The notes beneath the pieces were generated by a model. The model saw only the letters and a program-made list of their open reading frames with translations, was not told where the DNA came from and made no database searches. Positions 36,901 through 44,559 of a stretch of 64,000 nt of DNA are shown one piece after another; positions within the stretch are counted from its first letter, which is position 1; each line of letters begins with the position of its first letter. The translations under genes were made by a program, and so were the position numbers. Origin of the DNA: Aquificaceae bacterium (GTDB lineage: Bacteria; Aquificota; Aquificia; Aquificales; Aquificaceae); NCBI GenBank assembly GCA_027079305.1, contig JALWVU010000055.1:124001-188000 (forward strand), in the 5' to 3' direction.

Positions 36901-37862
36901 TCAAATTCGTTACTTTCACACTGACCGTTTTCATTTTTATCTATGCACTGATACATAGGATTTCTCCATCTATCACCGGATCCTTGCTGTGGGATGAAAC
37001 CATTATATTGGGGATCTTCTTGAGCAAAGTAGTTATACGCATCCCAAAGGGCCGGTGCGGTGGGAGTGGCACCATCTGGATCCTCTACGTTTATCTGTGT
37101 AATCACGTTCTTATAAGGATTTAAAGCATCGTAGTCGTTGCTCCCTTTAAAATCGCCTATATAAACGAGTGCATCGTGCCTCACACTTCTACCGCTGAAG
37201 AACATAACACCAACACGGGGCTTCAGGGAAAGGTTCTTTAACTGAAAGAGAAGAGAACTGTGTATCCTTTCCCAAGGGACCTTTACCCTTATACCCCTGT
37301 AACCCTCCAGGATACAACCTGTGTCATCACATGAAGTTTGATCTCCGGGCATACCGTAAGCTTCAGGATTACATCTATTAAACGATGGATTATATACATT
37401 CACACCGGTAGAGCAGCTACTGAGCGTGCCCCCTGTCAGTGCCCATCTGACAAGATCTATTCTTGTCATGTAGAGGAAGTTAAGACAGCTTCCCCTGTAA
37501 GCGCGGTTTAGTCTTATATCCTGCCTGCGGTTCGGACAGCTGGAAGGCGTTGCATTGGTTTCTTCCCAATATCCTCCACTCCAGTTATACCTATATACCT
37601 TATCTGGTATAAAGTATCCTTCCTCTGTACCAGTATAGGTCCATCCACAACCGCTGGACCTGTAGCAACATCCACGTCCATTAGATCTGGGATTGTACGC
37701 ACACCTCGTCATAGAACCACTTGCGTCTATGACCAGTAAGATGTTGGGTGCGACCGCTTGACTTATGAAAGGAGGTGTGAAGCAATAGCTTTCCATAGAG
37801 GCTGAGTGTGCTGATTTAATAAGTAAGAAGCACATAAGGATCAAAAACATTACTGCTCTCAT
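33924..37862 (-). CDS. pilY1: PilY1-like type IV pilus tip protein
   Basis: The 1312-residue protein has a signal peptide (MRAVMFLILMCFLLIKSAHS). A von Willebrand A domain follows with MIDAS D46-A-S48-G-S50. A central Asp-rich loop DWDKDGDGVPD lies near base 36490. The C-terminal PilY1 beta-propeller includes the calcium-loop-like DFDNDYRDDSLYFG near base 34875 and RFGIVAVSANDGMLHIF. PilY1 works at the pilus tip in assembly, adhesion and surface sensing. It lies 2 bp after the small secreted gene and overlaps the minor pilins, forming one operon. Confidence 0.9.
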   Translation of the reverse strand: MRAVMFLILMCFLLIKSAHSASMESYCFTPPFISQAVAPNILLVIDASGSMTRCAYNPRSNGRGCCYRSSGCGWTYTGTEEGYFIPDKVYRYNWSGGYWEETNATPSSCPNRRQDIRLNRAYRGSCLNFLYMTRIDLVRWALTGGTLSSCSTGVNVYNPSFNRCNPEAYGMPGDQTSCDDTGCILEGYRGIRVKVPWERIHSSLLFQLKNLSLKPRVGVMFFSGRSVRHDALVYIGDFKGSNDYDALNPYKNVITQINVEDPDGATPTAPALWDAYNYFAQEDPQYNGFIPQQGSGDRWRNPMYQCIDKNENGQCESNEFELVPCAKNFVILLTDGQWNRGGNPVGSSCSIYDGYEDHSADPVVPAYWLHKRGFTNRITGIDSYVEAVYGIGLWLRGTGELAVKNVAMYGSFDRSKTWPDGLSGYPTDTCSMDDCGYGRGSGCTDLPPSSPDWDKDGDGVPDTFYNASNAAEIKNAILSAILDILRRASSGATVATLASRSQVSSLIVQPYFYPSYVRDDGAQISWLGFLRSFWVDANQDLREDTVESKILNISGTSIDRVFQFFYDTADASTKAVILDEDYPNVCSADSTKSIQELIPVFNSGCTLANTDPHNRNVYFNKDGALKKLTPSEATYFRNIWKVCSNDSTKLCSSNADCGAGGVCQAISSSEASCVIEYLLGNDNPSGCGSFDSVKRTRTLDVTNFCGSVGITGEKTWKLGDIVYSTPVGAGNRKLRIYDSRYGDITYYQYWTSTEYQSRFGIVAVSANDGMLHIFRMGHLKETFNPAKPIELVNAPGSSSSTKVGVEEFAFMPKNAIPYLYWYGHNNYCRVPTVDYRINILDVSANLQGCVKKGDKCWSTILIGVMGFGGKKITTDQTYASSVFVLDLTKWLNGGSINDIKLLWETKLPDNTLTLSFPAVIRTGDPNENGSWYVVIGSGPTQLKNSVDEEDYPTNPKIYFIPIKNGLTAGDIVEVSIDLPPDTKAAVGDIYPIDFDNDYRDDSLYFGMYGKHKVGGDWYSWGGFFRLRLRDVSDTSLTDTNGYKAITSLTSSDISAVVDLGDYATDNHIPPVFGAPTFSRDDKGQLWVYFGTGKFLSLDDRTPPYTNYLFGIKDPCWDGHCQTTYNCDLISGCDIDNLTQADMLSDEVVVTEKKEICTCDNGVCENKEVIVATRATPPSPTTKKGWSVQLSDYEAAYSQPAVFGSIVYFNTYKSPGSDVCALEGTSNLYALHYTSGKPYAPRPPLLRPDMVEDAGGGRVQVRGFVNLGPGIPAGGQPIQITEKAIYLQTSTGKIERIPYQATGRRGIILWIEK

Positions 37863-37864
37863 GG

Positions 37865-38149
37865 CTACTCCCTCTCAACACTTAAAACTTTGTAGGTTTT
37901 ACCTTCCTCGCAGGTTGAACTATTCAGAGTTACAAACACTTCCTTAGATATGAGATCTTCAGCAATAGGTTTGTCTATACCTGTTAGGTATATCTTGGCT
38001 CCGCGACATGCACCGCTGAGGCTTATAGCTCTAACCGTCCCGGACTCTGCATCATACCCCTCTATTCTGACCTTTATGTCAATTTCGTCTGCCCCGAACA
38101 CTAAGCTTATTACCGCTGTTATACTTAAGATTACTACCCTCTTCATCAT
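37865..38149 (-). CDS. Small secreted protein heading the pilY1 operon
   Basis: The 94-residue protein has a signal peptide (MKRVVILSITAVISLVFGADE) and a beta-rich body with two cysteines (SGACRG and SSTCEEG). Two ATGs in a row leave the start at 38149 or 38146. I do not recognise the family. The place as first gene before pilY1, with 2 bp between, suggests a periplasmic partner of the pilus tip complex. Confidence 0.65.
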   Translation of the reverse strand: MMKRVVILSITAVISLVFGADEIDIKVRIEGYDAESGTVRAISLSGACRGAKIYLTGIDKPIAEDLISKEVFVTLNSSTCEEGKTYKVLSVERE

Positions 38150-38156
38150 GGATATA

Positions 38157-38189
38157 TAGATACCAATAGACCGTGAAACTATCGTGAAA
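38157..38189 (-). promoter_or_regulatory. Minor pilin/PilY1 operon promoter with OmpR/PhoB-type box
   Basis: On the minus strand TTTCACG (38189-38183), ATAG, TTTCACG (38178-38172) is an exact 7-bp direct repeat with 11-bp period. A TATCTA -10 candidate (38162-38157) follows 9 nt later. The box starts right after the histidine kinase stop. The near-identical box at 24907-24924 precedes the major pilin gene. Confidence 0.6.
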
Positions 38190-39155
38190 TTACCTTCTAA
38201 ACTGCAGGATAGTGGTATACGTATCTCTCCTTATCCTTATCCTCATAACGCCTTTCATTCTTTCAACCATATACTTGGCTATCTGTGTTCCTACACCTCT
38301 CCCTTCGGAAACTTCACCTATATCGTTCCTTACAATTATGCAGATCATGCGTCTTCTTGTAAAGCTCTTTACGTGGACTAAGCCCCGGGCATACTTTATA
38401 GCATTCTCCACAACTATACTTACTATGTTCTCGAAGTAATCTGGATTTACGTTTATATACGTATCTTTAACACTCAGAATAAGCCTATCGGGTTTTCCGT
38501 AAACCTCAACCCATTCCTTTACGTTTTCCAAAATAACGGGTTTTACGTTTACCTTGCTTTTCTTACTATCCTCCCCCTTTTTGATCCTTTCCATGAAGAA
38601 CATTATGCGCTCAAAATCCTTCTTCATCCTATTAGTCTGAGCTGTAAGTCTTTCCACAGCCCTCTTATTCTCACAATCCTTAAGTATTTCCAGATTTATC
38701 TGCTGAACCGCGAGGAAGTTACCCAGCTTGTGGGTTATGGACAAGAGTAGCAAATTTAGAAATTCCTCTCTGGATTTCTCCCTTAGATAGAACCTTTTAA
38801 CTACCACGTAGGCTAATAAAAGTATTGATGTTACTGTTATGAACTCCCATGCTAACAGTGACAGGATAATTTTTTTCAATTTGTCCCAGAGATAACCTTT
38901 TTTAACGTATATAAAGTTATCATCCAAATATGCTTTAAATATGTAATTTGGGTTGTTTATAGGTTCGGAGGATACAATTATATGGTCAGGTGTGCTAAAT
39001 CCATTCTCTTTAAGGAGGATAGATGTTTCTATCTCCTTGAAAAGATTATACTCAACCTCTTTTTTCAACAGGGATATTGTATAGATGTTTATCGTTGAAA
39101 GTTCTATGAAGGTAAGTACAGCAAAACTTAAAAGTATCTTATGTTCAAATCTCAT
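38190..39155 (-). CDS. Membrane histidine kinase next to pilus operon
   Basis: The 321-residue protein has an N-terminal membrane helix, a periplasmic stretch of about 65 residues, a second helix (LLAWEFITVTSILLLAYVVVK), a dimerisation helix with SITHKLGNFLAVQQ, and an ATPase domain with N-box VVENAIKYA and G-box EGRGVGTQIAKYMVERM. The phospho-acceptor region lacks the usual HExxxP pattern. It overlaps the response regulator gene by 4 bp. The direct-repeat boxes nearby suggest that the pair controls the pilus genes. Confidence 0.85.
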   Translation of the reverse strand: MRFEHKILLSFAVLTFIELSTINIYTISLLKKEVEYNLFKEIETSILLKENGFSTPDHIIVSSEPINNPNYIFKAYLDDNFIYVKKGYLWDKLKKIILSLLAWEFITVTSILLLAYVVVKRFYLREKSREEFLNLLLLSITHKLGNFLAVQQINLEILKDCENKRAVERLTAQTNRMKKDFERIMFFMERIKKGEDSKKSKVNVKPVILENVKEWVEVYGKPDRLILSVKDTYINVNPDYFENIVSIVVENAIKYARGLVHVKSFTRRRMICIIVRNDIGEVSEGRGVGTQIAKYMVERMKGVMRIRIRRDTYTTILQFRR

Positions 39156-39793
39156 TTTAAACGATAGCCTATCCCTTTATGGGTCTCTATACTGCCCTTA
39201 GGAAGAACTTTCCTAAGCTCCTTTATATATGCTCTAACAACTTCGGATCCTACAGGCTTATCTTCCCATACTGAACTGAGTATAGTTTCTGTTCTAAGGA
39301 CCTTTCCCCTGTGCTTGATAAGTAGCAACAGAAGCTCCCATGCCTTTTTAGAAAGTTTATATTCTTTGCCTTCACGTTTTACAAGCATAGACTGAGTATC
39401 TACTATGGCACCGTTTATATCAATTATATGAGATGGCTGTTGTCTTCTCACCAAAGCTTTCAATCGTAAAAGAAGTTCCTTCGGATTAAAGGGTTTGGTA
39501 AGGTAATCGTCAGCCCCGAGTTCAAAGCAGATTTCCTTATCTTTTATACTACTCTTCGCGGTTAGTATTAGAACGGGTGTGGAAATTCCTCTATCCCTTA
39601 TCTCTTTCAGTATGTCCTCACCGCTACCGAACTTTAGCATCAGATCGAGGACTATAACGTCGAAGCTACCCAAAGCATCTACATCCACATATCTATCGTC
39701 AGATATCCACCTCACCTCAACGTCCTGGCTTTCCAAGTATTCTTTTAAGCTCTCCCCAAGTATAGTATCGTCTTCTATGAGTAGTATCCTCAT
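39152..39793 (-). CDS. OmpR/PhoB-family response regulator
   Basis: The 213-residue protein has a receiver domain with acidic pair ED-D at 7-9, phospho-acceptor D50 in VLDLML, and switch Lys in LTKPF. A winged-helix DNA-binding domain (about 125-213) follows, with AWELLLLLIKHRGKVLRTE and AYIKELRKVL, ending HKGIGYRLK. Regulators of this class bind 11-bp direct repeats, as seen before both pilus operons in this window. It is divergent from the diheme cytochrome gene. Confidence 0.92.
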   Translation of the reverse strand: MRILLIEDDTILGESLKEYLESQDVEVRWISDDRYVDVDALGSFDVIVLDLMLKFGSGEDILKEIRDRGISTPVLILTAKSSIKDKEICFELGADDYLTKPFNPKELLLRLKALVRRQQPSHIIDINGAIVDTQSMLVKREGKEYKLSKKAWELLLLLIKHRGKVLRTETILSSVWEDKPVGSEVVRAYIKELRKVLPKGSIETHKGIGYRLK

Positions 39794-39813
39794 GTATTTT
39801 TAAATTTTAACTC

Positions 39814-39849
39814 CACACGTGTGTTGTATAATCCTTCTAAAAAGGAGGT
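39814..39849 (+). promoter_or_regulatory. Cytochrome gene promoter, palindrome and ribosome site
   Basis: A perfect 10-bp palindrome CACACGTGTG (39814-39823) stands just before TATAAT (39827-39832). AAAGGAGGT at 39841-39849 precedes the ATG at 39855 and decides the start. The palindrome lies between the -35 and -10 positions, where a repressor could act. Confidence 0.5.
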
Positions 39850-39854
39850 TGACC

Positions 39855-40820
39855 ATGAAACTATTGGTCATCCTTTTAGTTACTGCGAGCGCTTTGTTCA
39901 GCAAACCCATTTTAGAAACTTTCGCGGAAGTTAAGAGATTTCCTTTCATAACATACAAGAAGGTCTGGACAGGGACCCCAGCACAGGCGGAGGAAGCTGC
40001 GGTTCCAAATGTGGTGATAACCTACGGTCCTAAGGAGAAAAAGAGTGTTGTGGCTTCCGCGGTTCAGATAGCTTACTTTCTCGGCCAGTGGACGGACGAT
40101 CTTGGGATAAATCCAAAGATGGTCAGGAAGGGATACACACCCTCTCTCGTGATGCCTCTGCCTAAAGCTCTAAAAACTAAGAAGAACCTGATACTTCTGG
40201 GAACAAACAATAGGGTAGTCAGGGAACTTGGTCTAAAATTCAGGGGACCTACGCTGAAGGTGGTGGAGTGGCATGGGAGAAAGGTCCTAATAGTTGGGGG
40301 AAGGAACACCAAAGAAGTTCTAAAGGCTTCGAGATTCTTAGCTAACAAGGTTCTGGCCTTCAAAGCGGGAGCCTACAAGACCTTCTTTAGCTTCGTAAAG
40401 CTCAGAGGACTTATAGAGCATGAGAACTATACCGCAGCGCTACACCTAATAGAAGATCCTCAGGGGTTGTCCGCATGCGGTAAGAACATGTCCATAGCTG
40501 CACCGATGATGGTTAAGTTTCCTCCGGATGTGAAAAAGGTGGTTAAAAAAAGGAACAGGATTATGTATGCGGAGCTGGTGAAAGCCCTCAGGGAAAAGGA
40601 CAAGAATAGAGCGGTGAAACTCTGGAGGGAGGCTATGTTCACCTGCTACCAATGCCATCAGGGGCTGGGAATAAAAAGGTTAAGAAGGTTTATTCCTAAC
40701 CCGGATATCCACTCCAAGCACCAGAGGATAGCGATGAGCTTCGGACTTGTGAAGAGAACCGATAAGGGCTTCGATTGCTCCGCCTGCCACACAGGAGGGA
40801 CCGAGATAAGGGGATATTGA
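39855..40820 (+). CDS. Secreted diheme c-type cytochrome with S-layer-like domain
   Basis: The 321-residue protein has a signal peptide (MKLLVILLVTASALFSKP). Residues about 45-185 alternate KSVVASAVQIAYFLG, NLILLGTNNRVVREL and VLIVGGRNTKEVLKASRFLAN, a pattern like archaeal S-layer domains that present a 'vvGG' core. The C-terminal part carries two heme-binding sites, CYQCH (C264, C267, H268) and CSACH (C308, C311, H312). It starts after a strong AAAGGAGGT. The role could be electron transfer in the periplasm or at the surface; the redox partner is unknown. Its 3' end overlaps aroK (TTGA). Confidence 0.75.
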   Translation: MKLLVILLVTASALFSKPILETFAEVKRFPFITYKKVWTGTPAQAEEAAVPNVVITYGPKEKKSVVASAVQIAYFLGQWTDDLGINPKMVRKGYTPSLVMPLPKALKTKKNLILLGTNNRVVRELGLKFRGPTLKVVEWHGRKVLIVGGRNTKEVLKASRFLANKVLAFKAGAYKTFFSFVKLRGLIEHENYTAALHLIEDPQGLSACGKNMSIAAPMMVKFPPDVKKVVKKRNRIMYAELVKALREKDKNRAVKLWREAMFTCYQCHQGLGIKRLRRFIPNPDIHSKHQRIAMSFGLVKRTDKGFDCSACHTGGTEIRGY

Positions 40821-41320
40821 AGACCAGAAGAGTTTTCCTCGTGGGCTTTATGTGCAGTGGAAAGACCACCGTTGGTAGGATACTTGCCAAGCATCTCGGC
40901 TGGGGCTTTCTCGACGTGGATGAGGAGATAGAAAGAAAGGAAAATATCACCATACCTGAGATCTTTGAGAAGAAGGGAGAGCCTTACTTCAGGAAGCTTG
41001 AGTTAATAACTCTCAAAGAGCTGTCGGGAAGAAATGATGTAGTGATTTCCACAGGCGGGGGTCTGGGTGCTAACCCTGAAGCCATGGATCTGATGAGAGA
41101 AAGAGGACTTGTGGTCTGGCTCAGTGTCTCCTACGAGGATTTTTTGAAGAGATGTGGAGGTGATACGGGCAGACCCCTTCTTAAGCTGGGAGAAGCGAAG
41201 CTGAAAGAGCTTTTGAGAGAAAGGGAAAAGGTTTACTCCAAAGCCCACCTGAGGATCGAAGGGAAGAAACCGGAGGAGGCGGTCCGAATGATAATGGACC
41301 ACCTCTATCAGTCCGCCTGA
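40817..41320 (+). CDS. aroK: Shikimate kinase
   Basis: I place the start at TTG 40817, overlapping the cytochrome stop by 4 bp (TTGA), with AAGGGG before it. The 167-residue protein then begins LKTRRVFLVGFMCSGKTTVGR with the Walker A at once, as in the family. It has the shikimate-binding DVDEEIE, the GGGLG motif and a lid Arg in TGRPLL. It phosphorylates shikimate in aromatic amino acid synthesis. The frame is open further upstream to 40775 but would read through cytochrome sequence. Confidence 0.93.
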   Translation: MKTRRVFLVGFMCSGKTTVGRILAKHLGWGFLDVDEEIERKENITIPEIFEKKGEPYFRKLELITLKELSGRNDVVISTGGGLGANPEAMDLMRERGLVVWLSVSYEDFLKRCGGDTGRPLLKLGEAKLKELLREREKVYSKAHLRIEGKKPEEAVRMIMDHLYQSA

Positions 41321-44300
41321 AGGTCCCTCTTTATCTCATCCGGTGTGGGGCATGCCTCGGGAGGTATTCCTTTCAGCTTGGAGGCGTAATACATGAGAGG
41401 TATTAGAACGAGGGTAAGCATTGTAGATCCTATTGTTCCAAAGATTAAGGATATGGCGAGCCCGTTGAATATGGGATCGAAGAGTATGACAAAGGCGCCT
41501 ATAACGACCGCTACCGCGGTGAGGAGTATAGGTCTTGTCCTTACCACACCGGCCTCCACAACAGCAAGGTGAACTGGAAGACCCTCCTTCAGTCTCTCCT
41601 CCGCGAAGTCTACAAGAAGGATAGAGTTCCTGACTATTATTCCCGCGAGGGCTATGAAACCTATCATGGAGGTGGCGGTAAAGAAGACTCCGCCCATCAG
41701 CTTATCCATCAGCCAGTGGCCTGGGATTATGCCTACCAATGTAAGAGGTATAGGAGCCATTATTATCCCGGGGACCTTGAAGCTCTTAAACCAGCCGAGA
41801 ATCAAGACATACATTACGAAGAGGGCCACACCGAAGGCGAGCCCGAGATCCCTGAAAACCTCCAAAGTTATGTGCATCTCGCCGTCCCACTTCACGTAGA
41901 CCTTGTCCTCTATAAGGGGTAGGGACATCCACAGCTCGCCTATGTTCCCGTAAGGATTCTCTATGTTCAGGACCTTATCACGGACCGCAAGGATTCCGTA
42001 GAAGGGGGCCTCTTCTCTTCCCGCCACGTCTCCTATTACGTATATAACCCGCCTGAGGTTCTTGTGATATATGGTCTTGGGTATCGTCTTTTCTTCAACC
42101 TCAACAAGCTCCGAGAGTGGAACCGCAACGCCTTTAGAGTTAACCAGCTTGAAGTGTTTTAATATCTCGGGAACCCTGTATTCCTCCGCAAGCCTTAGCT
42201 TTATGGGAACATGTTCCGTGTCCGTATTCTGGAGGACTCCCACCTGCATACCGCCTATCAAAGCCCTCATCGTGTAGACTATTTCCTCTTTAGAAAATCC
42301 TGCGAGTTTAGCTTTGTCCTCTTTGACAACGAAGTTGAGCATGGGAGCGGGGGATTCGAGATATATTCCCTCGTCGGTTATGTTCCTGGACTCCCTGAAG
42401 ATATCGAGGATTCTGTAAGCCACCTCTTCCTGAACCTCCCTGCTGGGGGCGTAGACCTCCGCCACGATGGGGGACAGGACCGGTGGGCCGGGCGGGACCT
42501 CAACGACCGCCACATACTTAGCTCCGTGTTTCTTGGCTATCTCGTGAACCTTGGGTCTTATCATCTTGGCGAACTGGTGGGACTGCTCCTTCCTGTCGTG
42601 CTTTCCTATGAGGTTTATCTGGATCTCCGCAAGGTTGGAGGCCTGTCTGAGGTAGTAGTGCCTGACGAGTCCGTTGAAGTTGAAGGGTGCAGCGGTCCCC
42701 ACGTATATCTGATAGTCTGTGACTATGCTCTGCTTAGCTATGTAGTTTCCTATCTCCTTTGCCACACGTAGGGTCTCCTCGAGAGTGGTTCCCTCTGGCA
42801 TGTCGAGGACTATCTCAAGCTCGGATTTGTTGTCGTAGGGGAGCATCTTCACCACAACCGCTTTTGTGTAGAAGAGGAAGAGAGAACCTCCCATCAGGGC
42901 GAGGACGAATCCGTAGAAGGCGTAGCGCTTGAGTTTGCTGGTGAGCATGGGCGTCATGATCTTGCAGTAGAGCTTCCAGAAGAGGGTCTTCCTGACGTCT
43001 ATCTCCTCGTGCTCCCTCTCCTTCTCGAGAAACTTGTAGGCGGCCCAGGGGGTTATTATGAAGGCTACCAGCAGGGAAAAGAACATGGCCACGGAGGCGT
43101 TTATCGGTATGGGCCTCATGTAGGGCCCCATGAGTCCTGTAACGAAGGCCATGGGCATGAGGGCCGCGATAACCGTGAAGGTAGCGAGTATCGTAGGGTT
43201 CCCCACCTCGTCCGTGGCACGGACTATGGCATCCCTGGGCGGGAGCTTCTGCATCTCAAACCATCTGTGGATGTTCTCAACCACCACTATGGCGTCGTCC
43301 ACGAGAATTCCTATCGCAAAGATGAGGGCGAAAAGGGTCACCCTGTTCAGGGTAAAGCCATACATCTCGCTGAGGAAGAGGGCTATGGAGAGGGTAACGG
43401 GAACCGCTATACCTACAACGAGGGCTTCCCTGACACCGAGGGCAACCGCTATCAGGAGTATCACAGAGCCCGTGGCTATCAGGAGGTGCTCGAGGAGCTC
43501 GTTAGCCTTTTCCTTAGCGGTTTCCCCGTAGTTCCTCGTTACGGTTATGTTCACATCCTTGGGGACGACGTGGCCCTTAGCGTATTCAACGAGCTTTAGA
43601 ACCTCCTCCGCCACGTCCACCGCGTTGGTTCCCTTCCTCTTGGATACAGCGAGCGTTACAGCGGGGAGTAGCTCTCCCGGCTCTTTGTCTATACCTTTGG
43701 CCTTTGCGGAGGGCCCAAAACCCATCAGAACGTAATCCTTTATCTCCGCGGGCCCGTCCACCACCTTAGCAACGTCTCTCAGATAGATAACCCTTCCTCC
43801 CCTAACACCTACCACGAGGTTTTCCACGTCTTCTTTGGATTTGAAGAAGTTACCTACCTTTATCAGATACTCCCTATTTCCCTTGTTCACCTTACCGCTG
43901 ACCGCCTGCGCGTTCGCTGCCTTCAGCAGTTTGGCTATGTATAGGGGGGAGATCCTGTATGCCTCGAGCTTCTGGGGGTCGAGGACTATCCTTATCTCCC
44001 TGGGAGTTCCCCCCACTATGAAGACGTCCGCCACGTTCTCAATCTTCTTTATCTCGTTCTGAAGGGTGGCGGCGAGCTTTCTGAGTGAATACCAGTCGTA
44101 GTTCTCACCCCAGAGAGTCAGCGTCAGTATGGGAACGTCATCTATGGACATGGGCTTTATGAGGGGTGGCAGAACTACACCGGGAGGTGCAAGGTCGAGG
44201 GCGGACATCATCTTGGAGTTCAGATCCACAAGGGCCTTGACCGGATCGGTCCCCACGTAGAAGCGGGCGGTAACTATGGCCATATCGTTCATGGAGGCGG

Positions 44301-44556
44301 AGTAGATATACTCTATGTCTTTTAGCTCCCAGAGTTTCTTTTCGAGAGGGATAACTACCCTGCTCTCCACCTCCTCCGGAGTTGCCCCCGGATAGGAGAT
44401 GTAGATGTCTATCATGGGGACGATTATCTGAGGCTCCTCTTCCTTGGGCGTTGTTATGACCGCAAAGAATCCGAGCGCGAGGGAAACGAGTATGAGTATG
44501 GGTGTAAGCTTTGAGTCTATGAAGTAGTGAGCCAGTCTCCCCGCCAGTCCGTACAT
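41308..44556 (-). CDS. RND efflux transporter permease
   Basis: The 1082-residue protein has twelve membrane helices and two large periplasmic domains. Helix 4 has the proton-relay pair IFAIGILVDDAIVVVENIHRW. FTLNRVTLFAL and MGFIALAGIIVRNSILLVDF are typical of the AcrB/HAE superfamily. The N-terminus reads ITTPKEEEPQI rather than the usual form, and DMAIVTARFYVGTDPVKALVDLNSKM follows the family. It works with the MFP and TolC-like genes just upstream. Substrate is unknown. The 3' end overlaps aroK by 13 bp. Confidence 0.92.
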   Translation of the reverse strand: MYGLAGRLAHYFIDSKLTPILILVSLALGFFAVITTPKEEEPQIIVPMIDIYISYPGATPEEVESRVVIPLEKKLWELKDIEYIYSASMNDMAIVTARFYVGTDPVKALVDLNSKMMSALDLAPPGVVLPPLIKPMSIDDVPILTLTLWGENYDWYSLRKLAATLQNEIKKIENVADVFIVGGTPREIRIVLDPQKLEAYRISPLYIAKLLKAANAQAVSGKVNKGNREYLIKVGNFFKSKEDVENLVVGVRGGRVIYLRDVAKVVDGPAEIKDYVLMGFGPSAKAKGIDKEPGELLPAVTLAVSKRKGTNAVDVAEEVLKLVEYAKGHVVPKDVNITVTRNYGETAKEKANELLEHLLIATGSVILLIAVALGVREALVVGIAVPVTLSIALFLSEMYGFTLNRVTLFALIFAIGILVDDAIVVVENIHRWFEMQKLPPRDAIVRATDEVGNPTILATFTVIAALMPMAFVTGLMGPYMRPIPINASVAMFFSLLVAFIITPWAAYKFLEKEREHEEIDVRKTLFWKLYCKIMTPMLTSKLKRYAFYGFVLALMGGSLFLFYTKAVVVKMLPYDNKSELEIVLDMPEGTTLEETLRVAKEIGNYIAKQSIVTDYQIYVGTAAPFNFNGLVRHYYLRQASNLAEIQINLIGKHDRKEQSHQFAKMIRPKVHEIAKKHGAKYVAVVEVPPGPPVLSPIVAEVYAPSREVQEEVAYRILDIFRESRNITDEGIYLESPAPMLNFVVKEDKAKLAGFSKEEIVYTMRALIGGMQVGVLQNTDTEHVPIKLRLAEEYRVPEILKHFKLVNSKGVAVPLSELVEVEEKTIPKTIYHKNLRRVIYVIGDVAGREEAPFYGILAVRDKVLNIENPYGNIGELWMSLPLIEDKVYVKWDGEMHITLEVFRDLGLAFGVALFVMYVLILGWFKSFKVPGIIMAPIPLTLVGIIPGHWLMDKLMGGVFFTATSMIGFIALAGIIVRNSILLVDFAEERLKEGLPVHLAVVEAGVVRTRPILLTAVAVVIGAFVILFDPIFNGLAISLIFGTIGSTMLTLVLIPLMYYASKLKGIPPEACPTPDEIKRDLQAD

Positions 44557-44559
44557 GCC

